The translations under genes were made by a program, and so were the position numbers. Shown piece by piece: positions 9,464 to 18,369 of a DNA stretch of 64,000 nt (position 1 is the stretch's first letter; each line of letters starts with the position of its first letter). The DNA comes from Flavobacterium oncorhynchi. GTDB lineage: Bacteria; Bacteroidota; Bacteroidia; Flavobacteriales; Flavobacteriaceae. The stretch covers positions 1-64,000 of the forward strand of contig NZ_MUHA01000023.1 of NCBI RefSeq assembly GCF_002217355.1, in the 5' to 3' direction. The notes under the pieces were generated by a model. The model ran no database searches and was not told where the DNA came from. It worked only from the letters and a program-made list of their open reading frames with translations.

Positions 9464-11137
9464 TTACCTTTCTCCAACCAAAAATCCCGAAACATTCCAA
9501 GCGCTGCTGCTGGTTCCTTCTGGTTTTCCCATTGGGATAGAAACGCGAATAGTATGTTTTCCTGGTGTAAGGTTTCCTAAATCAATTAAATTTGGATTCG
9601 TTGTTGTTCCCGGACACCAGTTAGAACGGCTTAAATCTGATGATGATAATCCATTGCCAAAATTGCCCGAAGCAGGATTGCTCAACCTATACGAACCACA
9701 ATCTGTACGCCAAGGTGTAAATGCAAATACTTCCTTACCATCAATAAAAATAGAATTCTTTTTTTGTAAAAATTCATCACCGTTTTCCCAGCCTCCATGA
9801 CCAGTTGTGGTATAACTCAACTTGAAGTTTTTGTATCCTTGCGGTACTTCAAAAGTCATTTCCAGACCTTTTTCGTTATCAAACATCGTAGCATAATCTT
9901 GCCCTGCCATTTCCATTACATTAAGGGTATTGAATAAAGGCAAAATAAAATCGCCTTTTTCATTATTGTCCTCGCCCTCATGAATAGAAATATTCAAACT
10001 CGCTTTGTGTCCGCCCGCATCATAATTCCCAATAAACATTCCGATATAAACCTCCTGATTGCTCAATTTTGGCTGTAATAGTGAAATGTCCTGACGATAG
10101 AAAACACTGTCTTGCCAAACCTTATTTTTAAGCTGCAAATAGTTGAAATGTTTTACACCAAACGGAGTAAAAAAGCGCATCAATTCTAACAGTGGTGCAT
10201 ATTCATCTGTAGCTGTAACACCTTGGTATTTTTTGCCATTTCCGTTTTCGTATACAGGAAGCGTTTTAGCGCCATTTTTTAATCCGTCTAGAAAAGAACT
10301 TTTTTTATCCATTGGAATCATAAAAACAGAGCCTGTTCTGTCGTAAGCATCACCATTAGATTGCTGTGTTACATCAACAAAAATGGCGCTTCCGTTTTTT
10401 ATTTCAGGAAATTTCACTTTTCGGACAATAATAGTACCGCTTGCAAATCGGAGGATGCTGTCATTTGATTTTGAATCAGATGAAAAGTTAATTTGCTCTT
10501 TTTCGAAAACTGAAATATTAGTAAAACGACTTTTCCATAATAAATCTTTATAAGTCAGCTGGTCAACAGTTTGTACAGCAGGTATTTTTAATACAGCAGG
10601 AACCGTTTTTAGAATCTCGATTTTTGAAGCCGAAACAATAGAATTTCCATTACGATTAGTTTCTAGAACTAAACCTAAATCTTGTCCAAGAACACTTGGT
10701 CCGCCTTTTAAACCCAATTCGTTGGTATACCAAATTTCGATTTTATTTGAGTTTACAGATGTAGTAGCTTTTTTACAGGTATAATTTAGGATTTTTTTAG
10801 TTTCATTGCTAAACTCAAATTTTTGTTTCCCTAAAGCTTCACTGTCTTGACCAAGAATAGATTTATTTGCTTTAAGCTGCGCCCATTGCAAAATAGTTTT
10901 GGAATTTAAATCAACAAAAGTCTGCTCAAAAGGCAAATCTGCTTTTTTCTGTGTTATTTTATCAGATGTTACTAAACTTAAGTCTTTAGAAGCAAACAAA
11001 AGCAAAGGATCTTGGTTTTCGCTGATTTTTCCGTTGTAGCTTCTTTGATAAGTAACTTTAATTGCTTTGGCTGTTTTTTGAGCAAAAGTGATAGAGATTG
11101 AACAAAAGAAAAAGAGTGCAAATAGTGTTTTTTTCAT
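9464..11137 (-). CDS. PNGase F-II-like peptide:N-glycosidase with N-terminal GLPGli-like domain
   Basis: A 557-residue secreted protein (signal peptide about 1-19). The C-terminal two-thirds (about 245-557) resemble PNGase F. DAYDRTGS (Asp266) lines up with the catalytic Asp region of PNGase F, TGHGGWENGDEF (Glu455) with its active-site Glu segment, and SNWCPGTTTNPNLIDL with its WCPG segment. About 220 extra N-terminal residues resemble the GLPGli family (FEFSNETKKILNYTCKKA, then LGLKGGPSVLGQDLGL). That architecture fits PNGase F-II of Elizabethkingia, which has an added N-terminal domain. The enzyme should cleave the GlcNAc-Asn amide and release whole N-glycans from glycoproteins. It has its own -7 box and a candidate operator upstream. 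The family call rests on remembered alignment landmarks, not a search. Confidence 0.85.
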   Translation of the reverse strand: MKKTLFALFFFCSISITFAQKTAKAIKVTYQRSYNGKISENQDPLLLFASKDLSLVTSDKITQKKADLPFEQTFVDLNSKTILQWAQLKANKSILGQDSEALGKQKFEFSNETKKILNYTCKKATTSVNSNKIEIWYTNELGLKGGPSVLGQDLGLVLETNRNGNSIVSASKIEILKTVPAVLKIPAVQTVDQLTYKDLLWKSRFTNISVFEKEQINFSSDSKSNDSILRFASGTIIVRKVKFPEIKNGSAIFVDVTQQSNGDAYDRTGSVFMIPMDKKSSFLDGLKNGAKTLPVYENGNGKKYQGVTATDEYAPLLELMRFFTPFGVKHFNYLQLKNKVWQDSVFYRQDISLLQPKLSNQEVYIGMFIGNYDAGGHKASLNISIHEGEDNNEKGDFILPLFNTLNVMEMAGQDYATMFDNEKGLEMTFEVPQGYKNFKLSYTTTGHGGWENGDEFLQKKNSIFIDGKEVFAFTPWRTDCGSYRLSNPASGNFGNGLSSSDLSRSNWCPGTTTNPNLIDLGNLTPGKHTIRVSIPMGKPEGTSSSAWNVSGFLVGER

Positions 11138-11208
11138 GTTATGGTTTGTTTGGTTTATTTGTACTTCTGGTTTAAGCCTGAAGAAACTAAATTGGTTGGT
11201 TTGAAAAT

Positions 11209-11241
11209 CAAATATATGGCAATTTGCTAAATCGATTTAAT
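11209..11241 (-). promoter_or_regulatory. PNGase gene promoter region with operator-like palindrome
   Basis: On the minus strand, TATATTTG (11216-11209) is an exact -7 box, 71 bases upstream of the PNGase start. The 16-mer GCTAAATCGATTTAAT at 11226-11241 contains the perfect 12-base palindrome TAAATCGATTTA and fits ACTAnAnCGnTnTAGT with two mismatches. It occupies the spacer and -33 region, a natural repressor position. No clear TTTG -33 box was found at the right spacing. Confidence 0.5.
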
Positions 11242-11325
11242 AAAATTACAAATCTAAGATGAAATCAGAATTTAAAATGCAGTTTCATAGTGTTTTGAAA
11301 ATTATAAAATAGAGAAGTATAATTG

Positions 11326-11340
11326 AAACGGATACCGTTT
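11326..11340. promoter_or_regulatory. AAACGG-ATA-CCGTTT inverted repeat, candidate operator
   Basis: A perfect 6-base inverted repeat with a 3-base spacer lies in the divergent gap between the PNGase and GntR genes. It is G/C-richer than its surroundings. It could bind the adjacent GntR regulator or another sugar-responsive regulator. Confidence 0.45.
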
Positions 11341-11385
11341 TTCGCAAAAGCTAAGATAGAAAATTTTAAGTTCTAATAGGAACAT

Positions 11386-11493
11386 ACTAACTTTTTTTAG
11401 TAAAAAAACATCAATTTTAAAGTCATTACTTGATAATCAGTTAATTTACTGTATCGTTTTAGTAAGAAATGGTTTTTACTAAAAATGTTTAGT
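11386..11493. promoter_or_regulatory. Three ACTA-N8-TAGT operator-like sites
   Basis: Three 16-base sites share ACTA/TAGT ends: 11386-11401, 11448-11463 and 11478-11493. The middle one, ACTGTATCGTTTTAGT, has the central CG and is nearly the complement of the susC site at 1311. The third, ACTAAAAATGTTTAGT, has 6-base arms ACTAAA/TTTAGT. Their centres are 62 and 30 bases apart, near whole numbers of helical turns. They precede the GntR promoter. Confidence 0.55.
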
Positions 11494-11524
11494 AATCAAT
11501 TAATTACATTTTTTTAAAAATAAT

Positions 11525-11554
11525 TTTGTTCGTAATAAAAAACGAGTACATTTG
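11525..11554 (+). promoter_or_regulatory. Promoter of the GntR gene
   Basis: TTTG (11525-11528), an 18-base spacer and TACATTTG (11547-11554) match the Bacteroidetes promoter pattern, with the same spacing as the lacI promoter. Transcription would start close to the first usable ATG (11559), so the mRNA may be leaderless or nearly so. Confidence 0.6.
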
Positions 11555-11558
11555 TTAT

Positions 11559-12311
11559 ATGTATGAACATATGAACAAAATACCGTTATTAGATCACGAC
11601 AGCAAAATTCCGCTTCACAAACAAGTGGAAGAGTTATTGCGCGAATTGATCAAACATCCCGATTTTAAAGATGGAGAGTTATTTCCAAAAGAAGTGGATT
11701 TGGCTAAACGCTGGGGAATTTCTCGTAATACACTTCGTCAGGCAATCGCCATTTTGGTAAATGAAAAGCTGTTAGTGCGAAAAAAAGGCTCAGGAACGCG
11801 AGTTTCCCAAAATCGAATCACAACCAATCTGAACAACTGGATGAGTTTTACTCACGAGATGGAGGATATGGGATTAGAGTTTAAGAATCTTTCTTTGAAT
11901 GTAGAAATGGTTAAGGCCAGCGCTAAAGTTGCTAAATATCTGCAAATTAATGAAGGTGATGAAGTTTTGCTTTTGCAGCGTACAAGAAGTATTGATGATA
12001 GTCCAATGGTGTATTTCGAATCTTATTTTCATCCAAGGATTGGACTTTCTGTTGAGGAAAATTTTGAAACGCCATTATACGAGATATTAGGCAATAAGTA
12101 TAATGTCGTTCCTGTGTATTCGCAAGAAGAATTAAAAGCTATTGCGGCAAGTAAACGTATTGCGGGCTTATTAAAAATCGAGAAGAATCAGCCTGTTTTA
12201 GAAAGAAAAAGAGCTGTTCTTGATACCGCTAGAAAACCAATCGAATATAATATTTGTTACTATAGAAACGACTGGTTTACCTATACAATCGAAATCAAAC
12301 GTACGATTTAA
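11559..12311 (+). CDS. GntR-family (HutC/UTRA) transcriptional regulator
   Basis: About 250 residues with an N-terminal winged helix-turn-helix (IPLHKQVEELLRELI, then LAKRWGISRNTLRQAIAILV). A C-terminal UTRA ligand-binding domain follows (from about VRKKGSGTRVSQ to the end, including the RTRSIDDSPMVYFESYF segment). UTRA domains usually bind sugar phosphates or similar small effectors. ATG 11559 and ATG 11571 are both possible starts. The promoter at 11525-11554 rules out anything upstream. The ROK-PMI gene begins 6 bases after the stop, so the regulator probably controls hexose phosphorylation and perhaps senses a hexose phosphate. Binding to the palindromes upstream is inferred. Confidence 0.88.
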   Translation: MYEHMNKIPLLDHDSKIPLHKQVEELLRELIKHPDFKDGELFPKEVDLAKRWGISRNTLRQAIAILVNEKLLVRKKGSGTRVSQNRITTNLNNWMSFTHEMEDMGLEFKNLSLNVEMVKASAKVAKYLQINEGDEVLLLQRTRSIDDSPMVYFESYFHPRIGLSVEENFETPLYEILGNKYNVVPVYSQEELKAIAASKRIAGLLKIEKNQPVLERKRAVLDTARKPIEYNICYYRNDWFTYTIEIKRTI

Positions 12312-12317
12312 AATAGA

Positions 12318-14984
12318 ATGAAAAAGTTAGGAATTGATGTTGGCGGGAGTCATGTTACTGTGAGTATTATTGATGAGAATATTATTAATGAGCAGCCGCA
12401 GACTTTAATTAGAAGAGAAATCAATTCAAAAGAAAAAGCATCCAGCATTATTTCAGTGCTAAGCAGTTCGATTGAAGAAGTTTTGAAGCAATCCAATAAT
12501 ATCGATTCAATTGGAATTGCTTTTCCAGGGCCTTTTAATTATGATAAAGGCGTGAGTGAAGTTTTGGGAGTTGGCGGAAAATTCGAAACAACTTTTGGAA
12601 TCCATATTCAGCAGGCATTAAAAAATAGTATAGGTTTGAAAAATGTTCCTTTTGTTTTTGCAAACGATGCCGATTGTTTTGCCGAAGGTGCCTATTTCCG
12701 TCATAAATTAAACAGTGCACGAACTGTTTTTGTGACTTTAGGAACTGGATTTGGTTCCGCCATAATGTTAGATGGCGAGCTAATTAAAAAACATCATGAC
12801 ATTCCCGATGGCGGCGCTTTTTATAATCAGCCTTTTTTAGAACAAAAAGCCGATGATTATTTCTCAGTCCGCTGGCTTTTGGCAGAGTACAAAAGGCTTT
12901 CGGGCGAAAATATCAAATCGGTAAAAGCAATTGCAAATTTAAATACTGAAATTTCAAAAACAGTTTTTGCCAATTTCGGTCGAAATATGGGAACGTTTCT
13001 TTTTCCTTGGTTTGAAAAATTTAGATGCGAAGAACTGGTAATTGGCGGCAATATTTCTAAAGCCAAAACACTTTTTATGCCCGCTTTAGAAGAAGCTTTA
13101 AAAGAATTAAAAATAAAAGTAAATATTATTTTCTGTGATGACGCCGAACTGAGTATTCTTAGAGGAGCGACAATTATTGCAGATAAGAAAAATAAAATAC
13201 AAATGGAAAAATCTATTCAGTCTAAAAGAAAAACCACACAACCTTTATTGCCTGTAAAAGCAGTTATAAAAGAAAATGGAGAATACAATGTTTTTCCTTC
13301 TTTTCCTTCCAAATCTGAAATTTTTGTTGGATTTGAAAGTTTGGCGAATCAAATTGCAGGACAAAAAATTGTTGTTATTGATGGATTTGGCGGTGTTCTT
13401 TGGGAAAATTTCAGACATCATTTAAATTCGGCTTTGATCGAAAAAAAGAAAAATGTGCTTTGGTACGATATTGATTCCTGCTTAAAATCAAGCGAAGAAA
13501 TCAATAAAATGATTGAACCAAACCTTAATGGAAATGATCCTGTTTTTGGAAAAAAATATTTAGGAGAACTTTCTGATTTCTTTGAAGCCGAAAAATTAAA
13601 TAAACTAAAGCCAGACACAAGTGCTGATATATGTATTGTTTACGGAACTGGAGCTTCATTGTCAAATTGGGAAGGAAAACTGATTTATGTTGACGTTCCA
13701 AAAAATGAAATTCAGTATAGAATGAGAGCCGGTGCTGCAAAAAATATGGGCAGTAACGACACTTTAGCTTATTCTCAGGTTTATAAAAGAATGTATTTTA
13801 TCGAATGGCCTGTTTTAAATATTCACAAAGAACGTTTGCTTCCAAAAATTGATTTTATCGTAGATGAACAGCGAATTGATGAAATCACTTGGATGAAAGG
13901 AAGCGATTTTAGAAATGCATTGAATCTAATGTTGGAAAGTCCGCTTCGTGCTCGTCCTTGGTTTGAAGCCGGAGTTTGGGGTGGTGATTGGATGAAAAAT
14001 CATATTTCCGATTTGAATCAAGAGGAAGTAAACTACGCTTGGTCATTTGAATTAATAAGTCCAGAAAACGGAATTGTGTTTGAAGGAAACAATCATTTAC
14101 TAGAGGTTTCTTTTGATTTTCTTCTATTTCAGGATAACAAAAAAGTGCTAGGAAAAGCAGCAGATCGTTTTGGAAATTATTTCCCAATTCGTTTTGATTA
14201 TCTAGACACTTTTGATGGAGGAAATCTTTCTGTACAATGTCATCCGCGTCCAGAGTACATTAAAGAGAATTTTGGAGAGGAATTCACACAGGATGAAACC
14301 TATTATATTTTGGATTGTGAAGATGATGCTGAAGTTTATTTGGGCTTTCAAGAAGATATTAATCCAGACGAATTTAGACAAGCATTAATAGAATCTCAGG
14401 AAAAAGCAGAAGAGATTGATATTGTAAAATATGTGCAAAAATTCAAAGCCGAAAAACATGGTTTGTATTTAATTCCTAACGGAACCATTCATGCTTCGGG
14501 CAAGAATAATATGGTGTTGGAAATAAGCAGCACGCCATATATTTTCACTTTTAAAATGTACGATTGGGTTCGTCCCGGTTTAGACGGAAAACCGCGTCCG
14601 ATCAATGTAGAACACGGATTCAAAAATGTCTATTTTGATAGAAAAGGAGAAAGAGTGGAGAGAGAGTTTATTTCGAAACCAATTGTAAGCAAAGAATTTC
14701 TGAATGGCAGAAAAGTGAGTCTGCCTACTCACGAAGAACATTTTTATGCCGTTGACCGCTACGAATTTACAGGTGAAATTGAAATTGAAACTTTAGGACA
14801 ATGTCATATTTGTATGCTTGTCGAAGGTGATATTGCCGAAGTAAGCGCAGGACAAAACAGCCAAAAATTCAAATATGCCGAAACTTTTGTCATTCCTGCA
14901 AATGTTCCAAAATACAAAATCAATCATATTGGCAGTAAAAAAGCTTTTGTAGTGGTTTCGTATGTAAAAGATAACTGGTGTTAA
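12318..14984 (+). CDS. ROK sugar kinase / P-loop-like / class I mannose-6-phosphate isomerase fusion
   Basis: An 888-residue cytoplasmic fusion. Residues about 1-290 are a ROK kinase: phosphate loop GIDVGGSH, FPGPF, and the catalytic NDAD at 116-119. The usual ROK zinc motif with clustered cysteines is absent. Residues about 320-540 resemble a P-loop kinase fold with a degenerate Walker A (VVIDGFGGVLWENF, no GKS/T), and their role is unknown. Residues about 575-888 are a class I phosphomannose isomerase. Zinc ligands are Gln640 and His642 in SVQCHPRP, Glu660 and His725 in IPNGTIHASG. The protein would phosphorylate a hexose, most likely mannose, and convert mannose-6-phosphate to fructose-6-phosphate. 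This suits the mannosidases nearby. Substrate is inferred. Confidence 0.85.
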   Translation: MKKLGIDVGGSHVTVSIIDENIINEQPQTLIRREINSKEKASSIISVLSSSIEEVLKQSNNIDSIGIAFPGPFNYDKGVSEVLGVGGKFETTFGIHIQQALKNSIGLKNVPFVFANDADCFAEGAYFRHKLNSARTVFVTLGTGFGSAIMLDGELIKKHHDIPDGGAFYNQPFLEQKADDYFSVRWLLAEYKRLSGENIKSVKAIANLNTEISKTVFANFGRNMGTFLFPWFEKFRCEELVIGGNISKAKTLFMPALEEALKELKIKVNIIFCDDAELSILRGATIIADKKNKIQMEKSIQSKRKTTQPLLPVKAVIKENGEYNVFPSFPSKSEIFVGFESLANQIAGQKIVVIDGFGGVLWENFRHHLNSALIEKKKNVLWYDIDSCLKSSEEINKMIEPNLNGNDPVFGKKYLGELSDFFEAEKLNKLKPDTSADICIVYGTGASLSNWEGKLIYVDVPKNEIQYRMRAGAAKNMGSNDTLAYSQVYKRMYFIEWPVLNIHKERLLPKIDFIVDEQRIDEITWMKGSDFRNALNLMLESPLRARPWFEAGVWGGDWMKNHISDLNQEEVNYAWSFELISPENGIVFEGNNHLLEVSFDFLLFQDNKKVLGKAADRFGNYFPIRFDYLDTFDGGNLSVQCHPRPEYIKENFGEEFTQDETYYILDCEDDAEVYLGFQEDINPDEFRQALIESQEKAEEIDIVKYVQKFKAEKHGLYLIPNGTIHASGKNNMVLEISSTPYIFTFKMYDWVRPGLDGKPRPINVEHGFKNVYFDRKGERVEREFISKPIVSKEFLNGRKVSLPTHEEHFYAVDRYEFTGEIEIETLGQCHICMLVEGDIAEVSAGQNSQKFKYAETFVIPANVPKYKINHIGSKKAFVVVSYVKDNWC

Positions 14985-14987
14985 CGC

Positions 14988-15125
14988 AATTGGCTTTGTG
15001 AATTGTCACCCTGAGCGAAGTCTAAGGGCGTTCTAATTGGCACGTGGGCTTCGACTCCGCTCAGCCTGACAATAACTTCGCCTGACAAATGAATATCTAA
15101 AATCTATGTTTCTATATGTTAAAAA
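14988..15125 (+). repeat. REP-like composite repeat, copy 1
   Basis: It begins AATTGGCTTTGTGAATTGTC just after the ROK-PMI stop. It contains GTCACCCTGAGCGAAGTC and a near-complement GACTCCGCTCAGCCTGAC, so it can fold on itself. It continues into CTATGTTTCTATATGTT. The whole unit recurs in inverted orientation at 24201-24341. Such CTGAGCGAAGTCGAAG repeats are common between Flavobacterium genes. Confidence 0.85.
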
Positions 15126-15188
15126 ATTTATTTATTGAATTAAGGGCTCAACATCAACTATAACTACTATCTAAGAACCAAAACTATT

Positions 15189-16607
15189 ATGAAAACCAAA
15201 GGAACCAATTATTTCATATCGCTCATAACGCTGATCGCAGCATTAGGAGGATTTTTATTCGGTTTTGATATGGCTGTTGTCAGCGGAATTATCGAACCAT
15301 TAAAAATGCAGTACGGCTTATCATCAGCACAAGAAGGATTGTTTGTTTCCTGTGCTTTATTAGGTTGTATTGTCGGCGTAGCTTTTTCGGGTTATTTAAG
15401 TGATAAAATCGGAAGAAAAAAAGTATTGTTTGTTTCAGCCATATTATTTTTAATCAGCGCTGTAGGTTTTGCATTTTCAGAGGAATATTCAATATTAATA
15501 TTATTCCGTGTTCTTGCCGGAATGGGTGTAGGAGTAGCCTCGAATGTTTCACCGCTTTATATTTCAGAAGTAGCGCCTTCTCATAAACGCGGACAATTAG
15601 TTGTATTTTATCAACTTGCCATAACCATTGGAGTTTTAGCAGCATATATCAGCAATTTTTTCCTTCAAAAGTATGCAGTATCACATTCAACGGAAGGTCA
15701 TGGTTTACTTCATTGGTTGTTTGTTGAAAATGTTTGGCGCGGAATGTTTATTGTTGGTGTAATTCCTGCAGGAGCATTTTGTTTGTTATTGCTTATAGTT
15801 CCAGAAAGCCCGCGTTGGCTGGTGCAATTCGGACTCGATGAAGAAGCTTTTAAAATACTAAATAAAATAAATGGAAACGAAAAAGCCCAATTAGAACTGC
15901 ATTCTATTAAAGAAATGGCAAGTCAAAAATCGGGCGGCATACAAGAATTGCTTCGTTTGCCTTTACGAAAACTACTGATTTTGGCAATGGTACTTACGGC
16001 TTTGTCACAGTTCAGCGGAATTAATGGCGTTATTTTTTACGGGCCTACAATTTTAAAATCTGCAGGAATAGTAACCAGTGACGCTTTGTTTTACCAAGTA
16101 ATATTAGGATCTGCTAACGTACTTTTTACTTTTATTGCCATTTCAAAAGTAGATACGTGGGGACGTAGACCTTTATACATTGTAGGTTCGTTATGTGCCG
16201 CTTTTGCATTGGCTTTAACAGGTTTTTGTTTTATGATGAATATTACAGGCTGGTTTATGCTGTTTTGCATCATTCTATTTCTTTTGTTTTTTGCCTTCTC
16301 ACTTGGACCATTAAAATTTGTAATCTCAACAGAAATTTTTCCAACACATATTAGAGGAACAGCCTTGTCTATCTGTATTATGACTATGTGGGTATCTGAT
16401 TGGCTGGTGAATTTGTTGTTTCCTATAATGAGAGACGGATTAGGTATTGCAACAACATTTTTCATCTTCTCCTTTTTCTGTATTCTTTCTTTCGCTTACG
16501 CCAAAAAGAAACTATTTGAAACCAAAGGAAAAAGCCTTGAAGAAATTGAGAAATCTTGGAATTTAGATGTAAAAGCAGAAGGACTAAAAGAAATTGAGAA
16601 AGCATAA
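15189..16607 (+). CDS. Sugar/H+ symporter, MFS sugar-porter family
   Basis: A 472-residue transporter with about 12 membrane segments and family signatures: GGFLFGFDMAVVSG near the N-terminus, SDKIGRKK between TM2 and TM3, PESPRWLV before the central loop and TWGRRPLY after TM8. It resembles XylE/GalP-type proton symporters of the inner membrane. It follows the ROK-PMI fusion gene (204-base gap holding a REP-like repeat) and precedes the sulfatase. The likely cargo is mannose or another monosaccharide released in the periplasm by the mannosidases and hexosaminidases. The exact sugar cannot be read from sequence. Confidence 0.88.
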   Translation: MKTKGTNYFISLITLIAALGGFLFGFDMAVVSGIIEPLKMQYGLSSAQEGLFVSCALLGCIVGVAFSGYLSDKIGRKKVLFVSAILFLISAVGFAFSEEYSILILFRVLAGMGVGVASNVSPLYISEVAPSHKRGQLVVFYQLAITIGVLAAYISNFFLQKYAVSHSTEGHGLLHWLFVENVWRGMFIVGVIPAGAFCLLLLIVPESPRWLVQFGLDEEAFKILNKINGNEKAQLELHSIKEMASQKSGGIQELLRLPLRKLLILAMVLTALSQFSGINGVIFYGPTILKSAGIVTSDALFYQVILGSANVLFTFIAISKVDTWGRRPLYIVGSLCAAFALALTGFCFMMNITGWFMLFCIILFLLFFAFSLGPLKFVISTEIFPTHIRGTALSICIMTMWVSDWLVNLLFPIMRDGLGIATTFFIFSFFCILSFAYAKKKLFETKGKSLEEIEKSWNLDVKAEGLKEIEKA

Positions 16608-16627
16608 ATTGTATTTATAAAAATGTG

Positions 16628-16757
16628 TAGCGTCCAACTTTAGCTGGATGAAAACAATAAAATTTAGATTAGTGGCTTTAGCCAAAAGACAAAAGTTTGG
16701 CTAAAGCCTGAATCTAGAATCAATTTTACCCTCCAGTTAAAATTGGAGGCAATTCAA
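16628..16757 (+). repeat. Dispersed repeat B, copy 1
   Basis: About 130 bases with the order TAGCGTCCAACTTTAGCTGG, GGCTTTAGCCAAA, TTTGGCTAAAGCC, then TCCAGTTAAAATTGGAGG. The middle parts form a hairpin and the outer parts pair as well. A diverged copy in the same orientation lies at 30853-30981. Both lie between glycan genes and may also serve as terminators. Confidence 0.75.
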
Positions 16758-16841
16758 ATGTTTATGTGTTTAGGACAATTAAGTCCAAAAGATTAAACCA
16801 ATAATTTACTATTTGAAGCTTCATTTTATACTTTAAATATT

Positions 16842-18356
16842 ATGAAAAAGAACGTACTACTATTTATACTTTTAGTTTTTAACCTTACAACTTGGGCGCA
16901 GCAAAAGCCCAACGTAATTGTAATTTATGCAGACGATTTGGGTTATGGTGATTTAAGCTGCTACGGTATGTCGAAAATCAGTACTCCAAATATTGATAAA
17001 CTGGCGAAACAAGGATTGCAGTTTACCAATGCGCATTCGACTTCAGCAACTTGTACACCTTCTAGATTCGGATTACTTACAGGCAAATATCCGTGGAAAC
17101 AAAAAGGAACTGGAATAGCTCCAGGAGACGCCTCATTAATTATTCCCACGAATGAAGCGACTCTTCCTTCAATGCTTCAAAAGGCAGGTTATACTACGGC
17201 TGTAATTGGTAAATGGCATTTGGGATTAGGAAAGAACGGAATTGATTGGAATAAAGAAATTAAGCCCGGACCAAAAGAAATTGGTTTTGATTACTCGTTT
17301 ATTATGCCAGCAACTTTAGATAGAGTTCCGTGCGTTTATGTCGAAAACGGCAGAGTAGTAAATCTTGATCCAAAAGATCCAATAACGGTAAGTTATAAAG
17401 AAAAAGTTGGCAATGATCCAACAGGCAAAGAAAATCCAGAACAATTGCGAATGAAGCCTGATCCAGGTCAAGGACATAACGAAACAATTGTAGACAGTAT
17501 CAGCCGAATTGGATATATGAGCGGCGGTCATAGTGCATACTGGAAAGATGCTGATATAGCTGGCGATATTACGAAAAAGGCAATCAGTTTTATATCAAAA
17601 AATGCTTCAAATCCATTTTTCTTGTATTTCGCAACTGGCGATATACATGTACCTCGTTATCCTCATAGTATGTTTAGAGGTAAAAGCGGAATGGGGCTTA
17701 GGGGTGATGCCATATTGCAACTGGATTGGACGGTAGGTGAAATAGTAAAAGCATTAGATAGTCTGAAACTTAGTCAAAATACACTGATTATTTTTAGCAG
17801 TGATAATGGGCCTGTTGTAAATGACGGCTATATGGATAAAGCGGTTGAAATGTTAGGAAGTCATAAACCAACAGGACCATTACGCGGAGGAAAATATAGT
17901 GCGTTTGAAGCAGGAACAAGGGTTCCGTTTATTGTAAAATGGCCGGCAAGTGTTCAGCCTGATAAAAAGACGGCAGTATTGTTAAGTCATATAGATCTAT
18001 TCTCTTCTTTAGCAAAACTCACAGGACAGCCATTGCAAAACGATGACGCTCCAGATAGTTTTGATATGCTAACACAACTAACAGGTAAATCTAAAAAAGA
18101 CCGATCTTATTTAATTGAACAAGGCGGACCGTTATCGATCATTCAAGGAAAGTGGAAATACATTGAGCCCTCAAAAGGCCCACGTATTGATCGTGATGTA
18201 AATATCGAATTAGGCAATGATCCGCTGCCTCAGTTGTATGATTTGAGTAAAGATATAGGAGAAAAAAACAATTTAGCATCGCAATATCCTGATGTTGTAG
18301 TAAATCTTTCAGCGTTACTAAAATCCAGCAAAGAATTGGAAATAACAAGACCATAA
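16842..18356 (+). CDS. Secreted type I sulfatase (formylglycine-dependent)
   Basis: A 504-residue secreted enzyme (signal peptide about 1-20). It has the alkaline-phosphatase-fold sulfatase signatures: metal-binding Asp31-Asp32 in VIYADDLGYGD, and the CTPSR motif at 71-75, whose Cys71 would be oxidised to formylglycine. These are followed by GLLTGKYPW, and GKWHLG further along. It should remove a sulfate ester from a sugar. Position and sugar (for example GlcNAc-6-sulfate or galactose sulfate) cannot be fixed. The GH38 gene starts 13 bases downstream, so they are co-transcribed. Its presence means that some target glycans are sulfated. No anaerobic maturase was seen in the window. Confidence 0.88.
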   Translation: MKKNVLLFILLVFNLTTWAQQKPNVIVIYADDLGYGDLSCYGMSKISTPNIDKLAKQGLQFTNAHSTSATCTPSRFGLLTGKYPWKQKGTGIAPGDASLIIPTNEATLPSMLQKAGYTTAVIGKWHLGLGKNGIDWNKEIKPGPKEIGFDYSFIMPATLDRVPCVYVENGRVVNLDPKDPITVSYKEKVGNDPTGKENPEQLRMKPDPGQGHNETIVDSISRIGYMSGGHSAYWKDADIAGDITKKAISFISKNASNPFFLYFATGDIHVPRYPHSMFRGKSGMGLRGDAILQLDWTVGEIVKALDSLKLSQNTLIIFSSDNGPVVNDGYMDKAVEMLGSHKPTGPLRGGKYSAFEAGTRVPFIVKWPASVQPDKKTAVLLSHIDLFSSLAKLTGQPLQNDDAPDSFDMLTQLTGKSKKDRSYLIEQGGPLSIIQGKWKYIEPSKGPRIDRDVNIELGNDPLPQLYDLSKDIGEKNNLASQYPDVVVNLSALLKSSKELEITRP

Positions 18357-18369
18357 TTGATTAAAACAT

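Noticed and set aside
11526..11558. TTG start for the GntR regulator
   Set aside because: It lies inside the promoter (TTTG 11525-11528, TACATTTG 11547-11554) and adds residues not typical of the family. ATG 11559 or 11571 is preferred.
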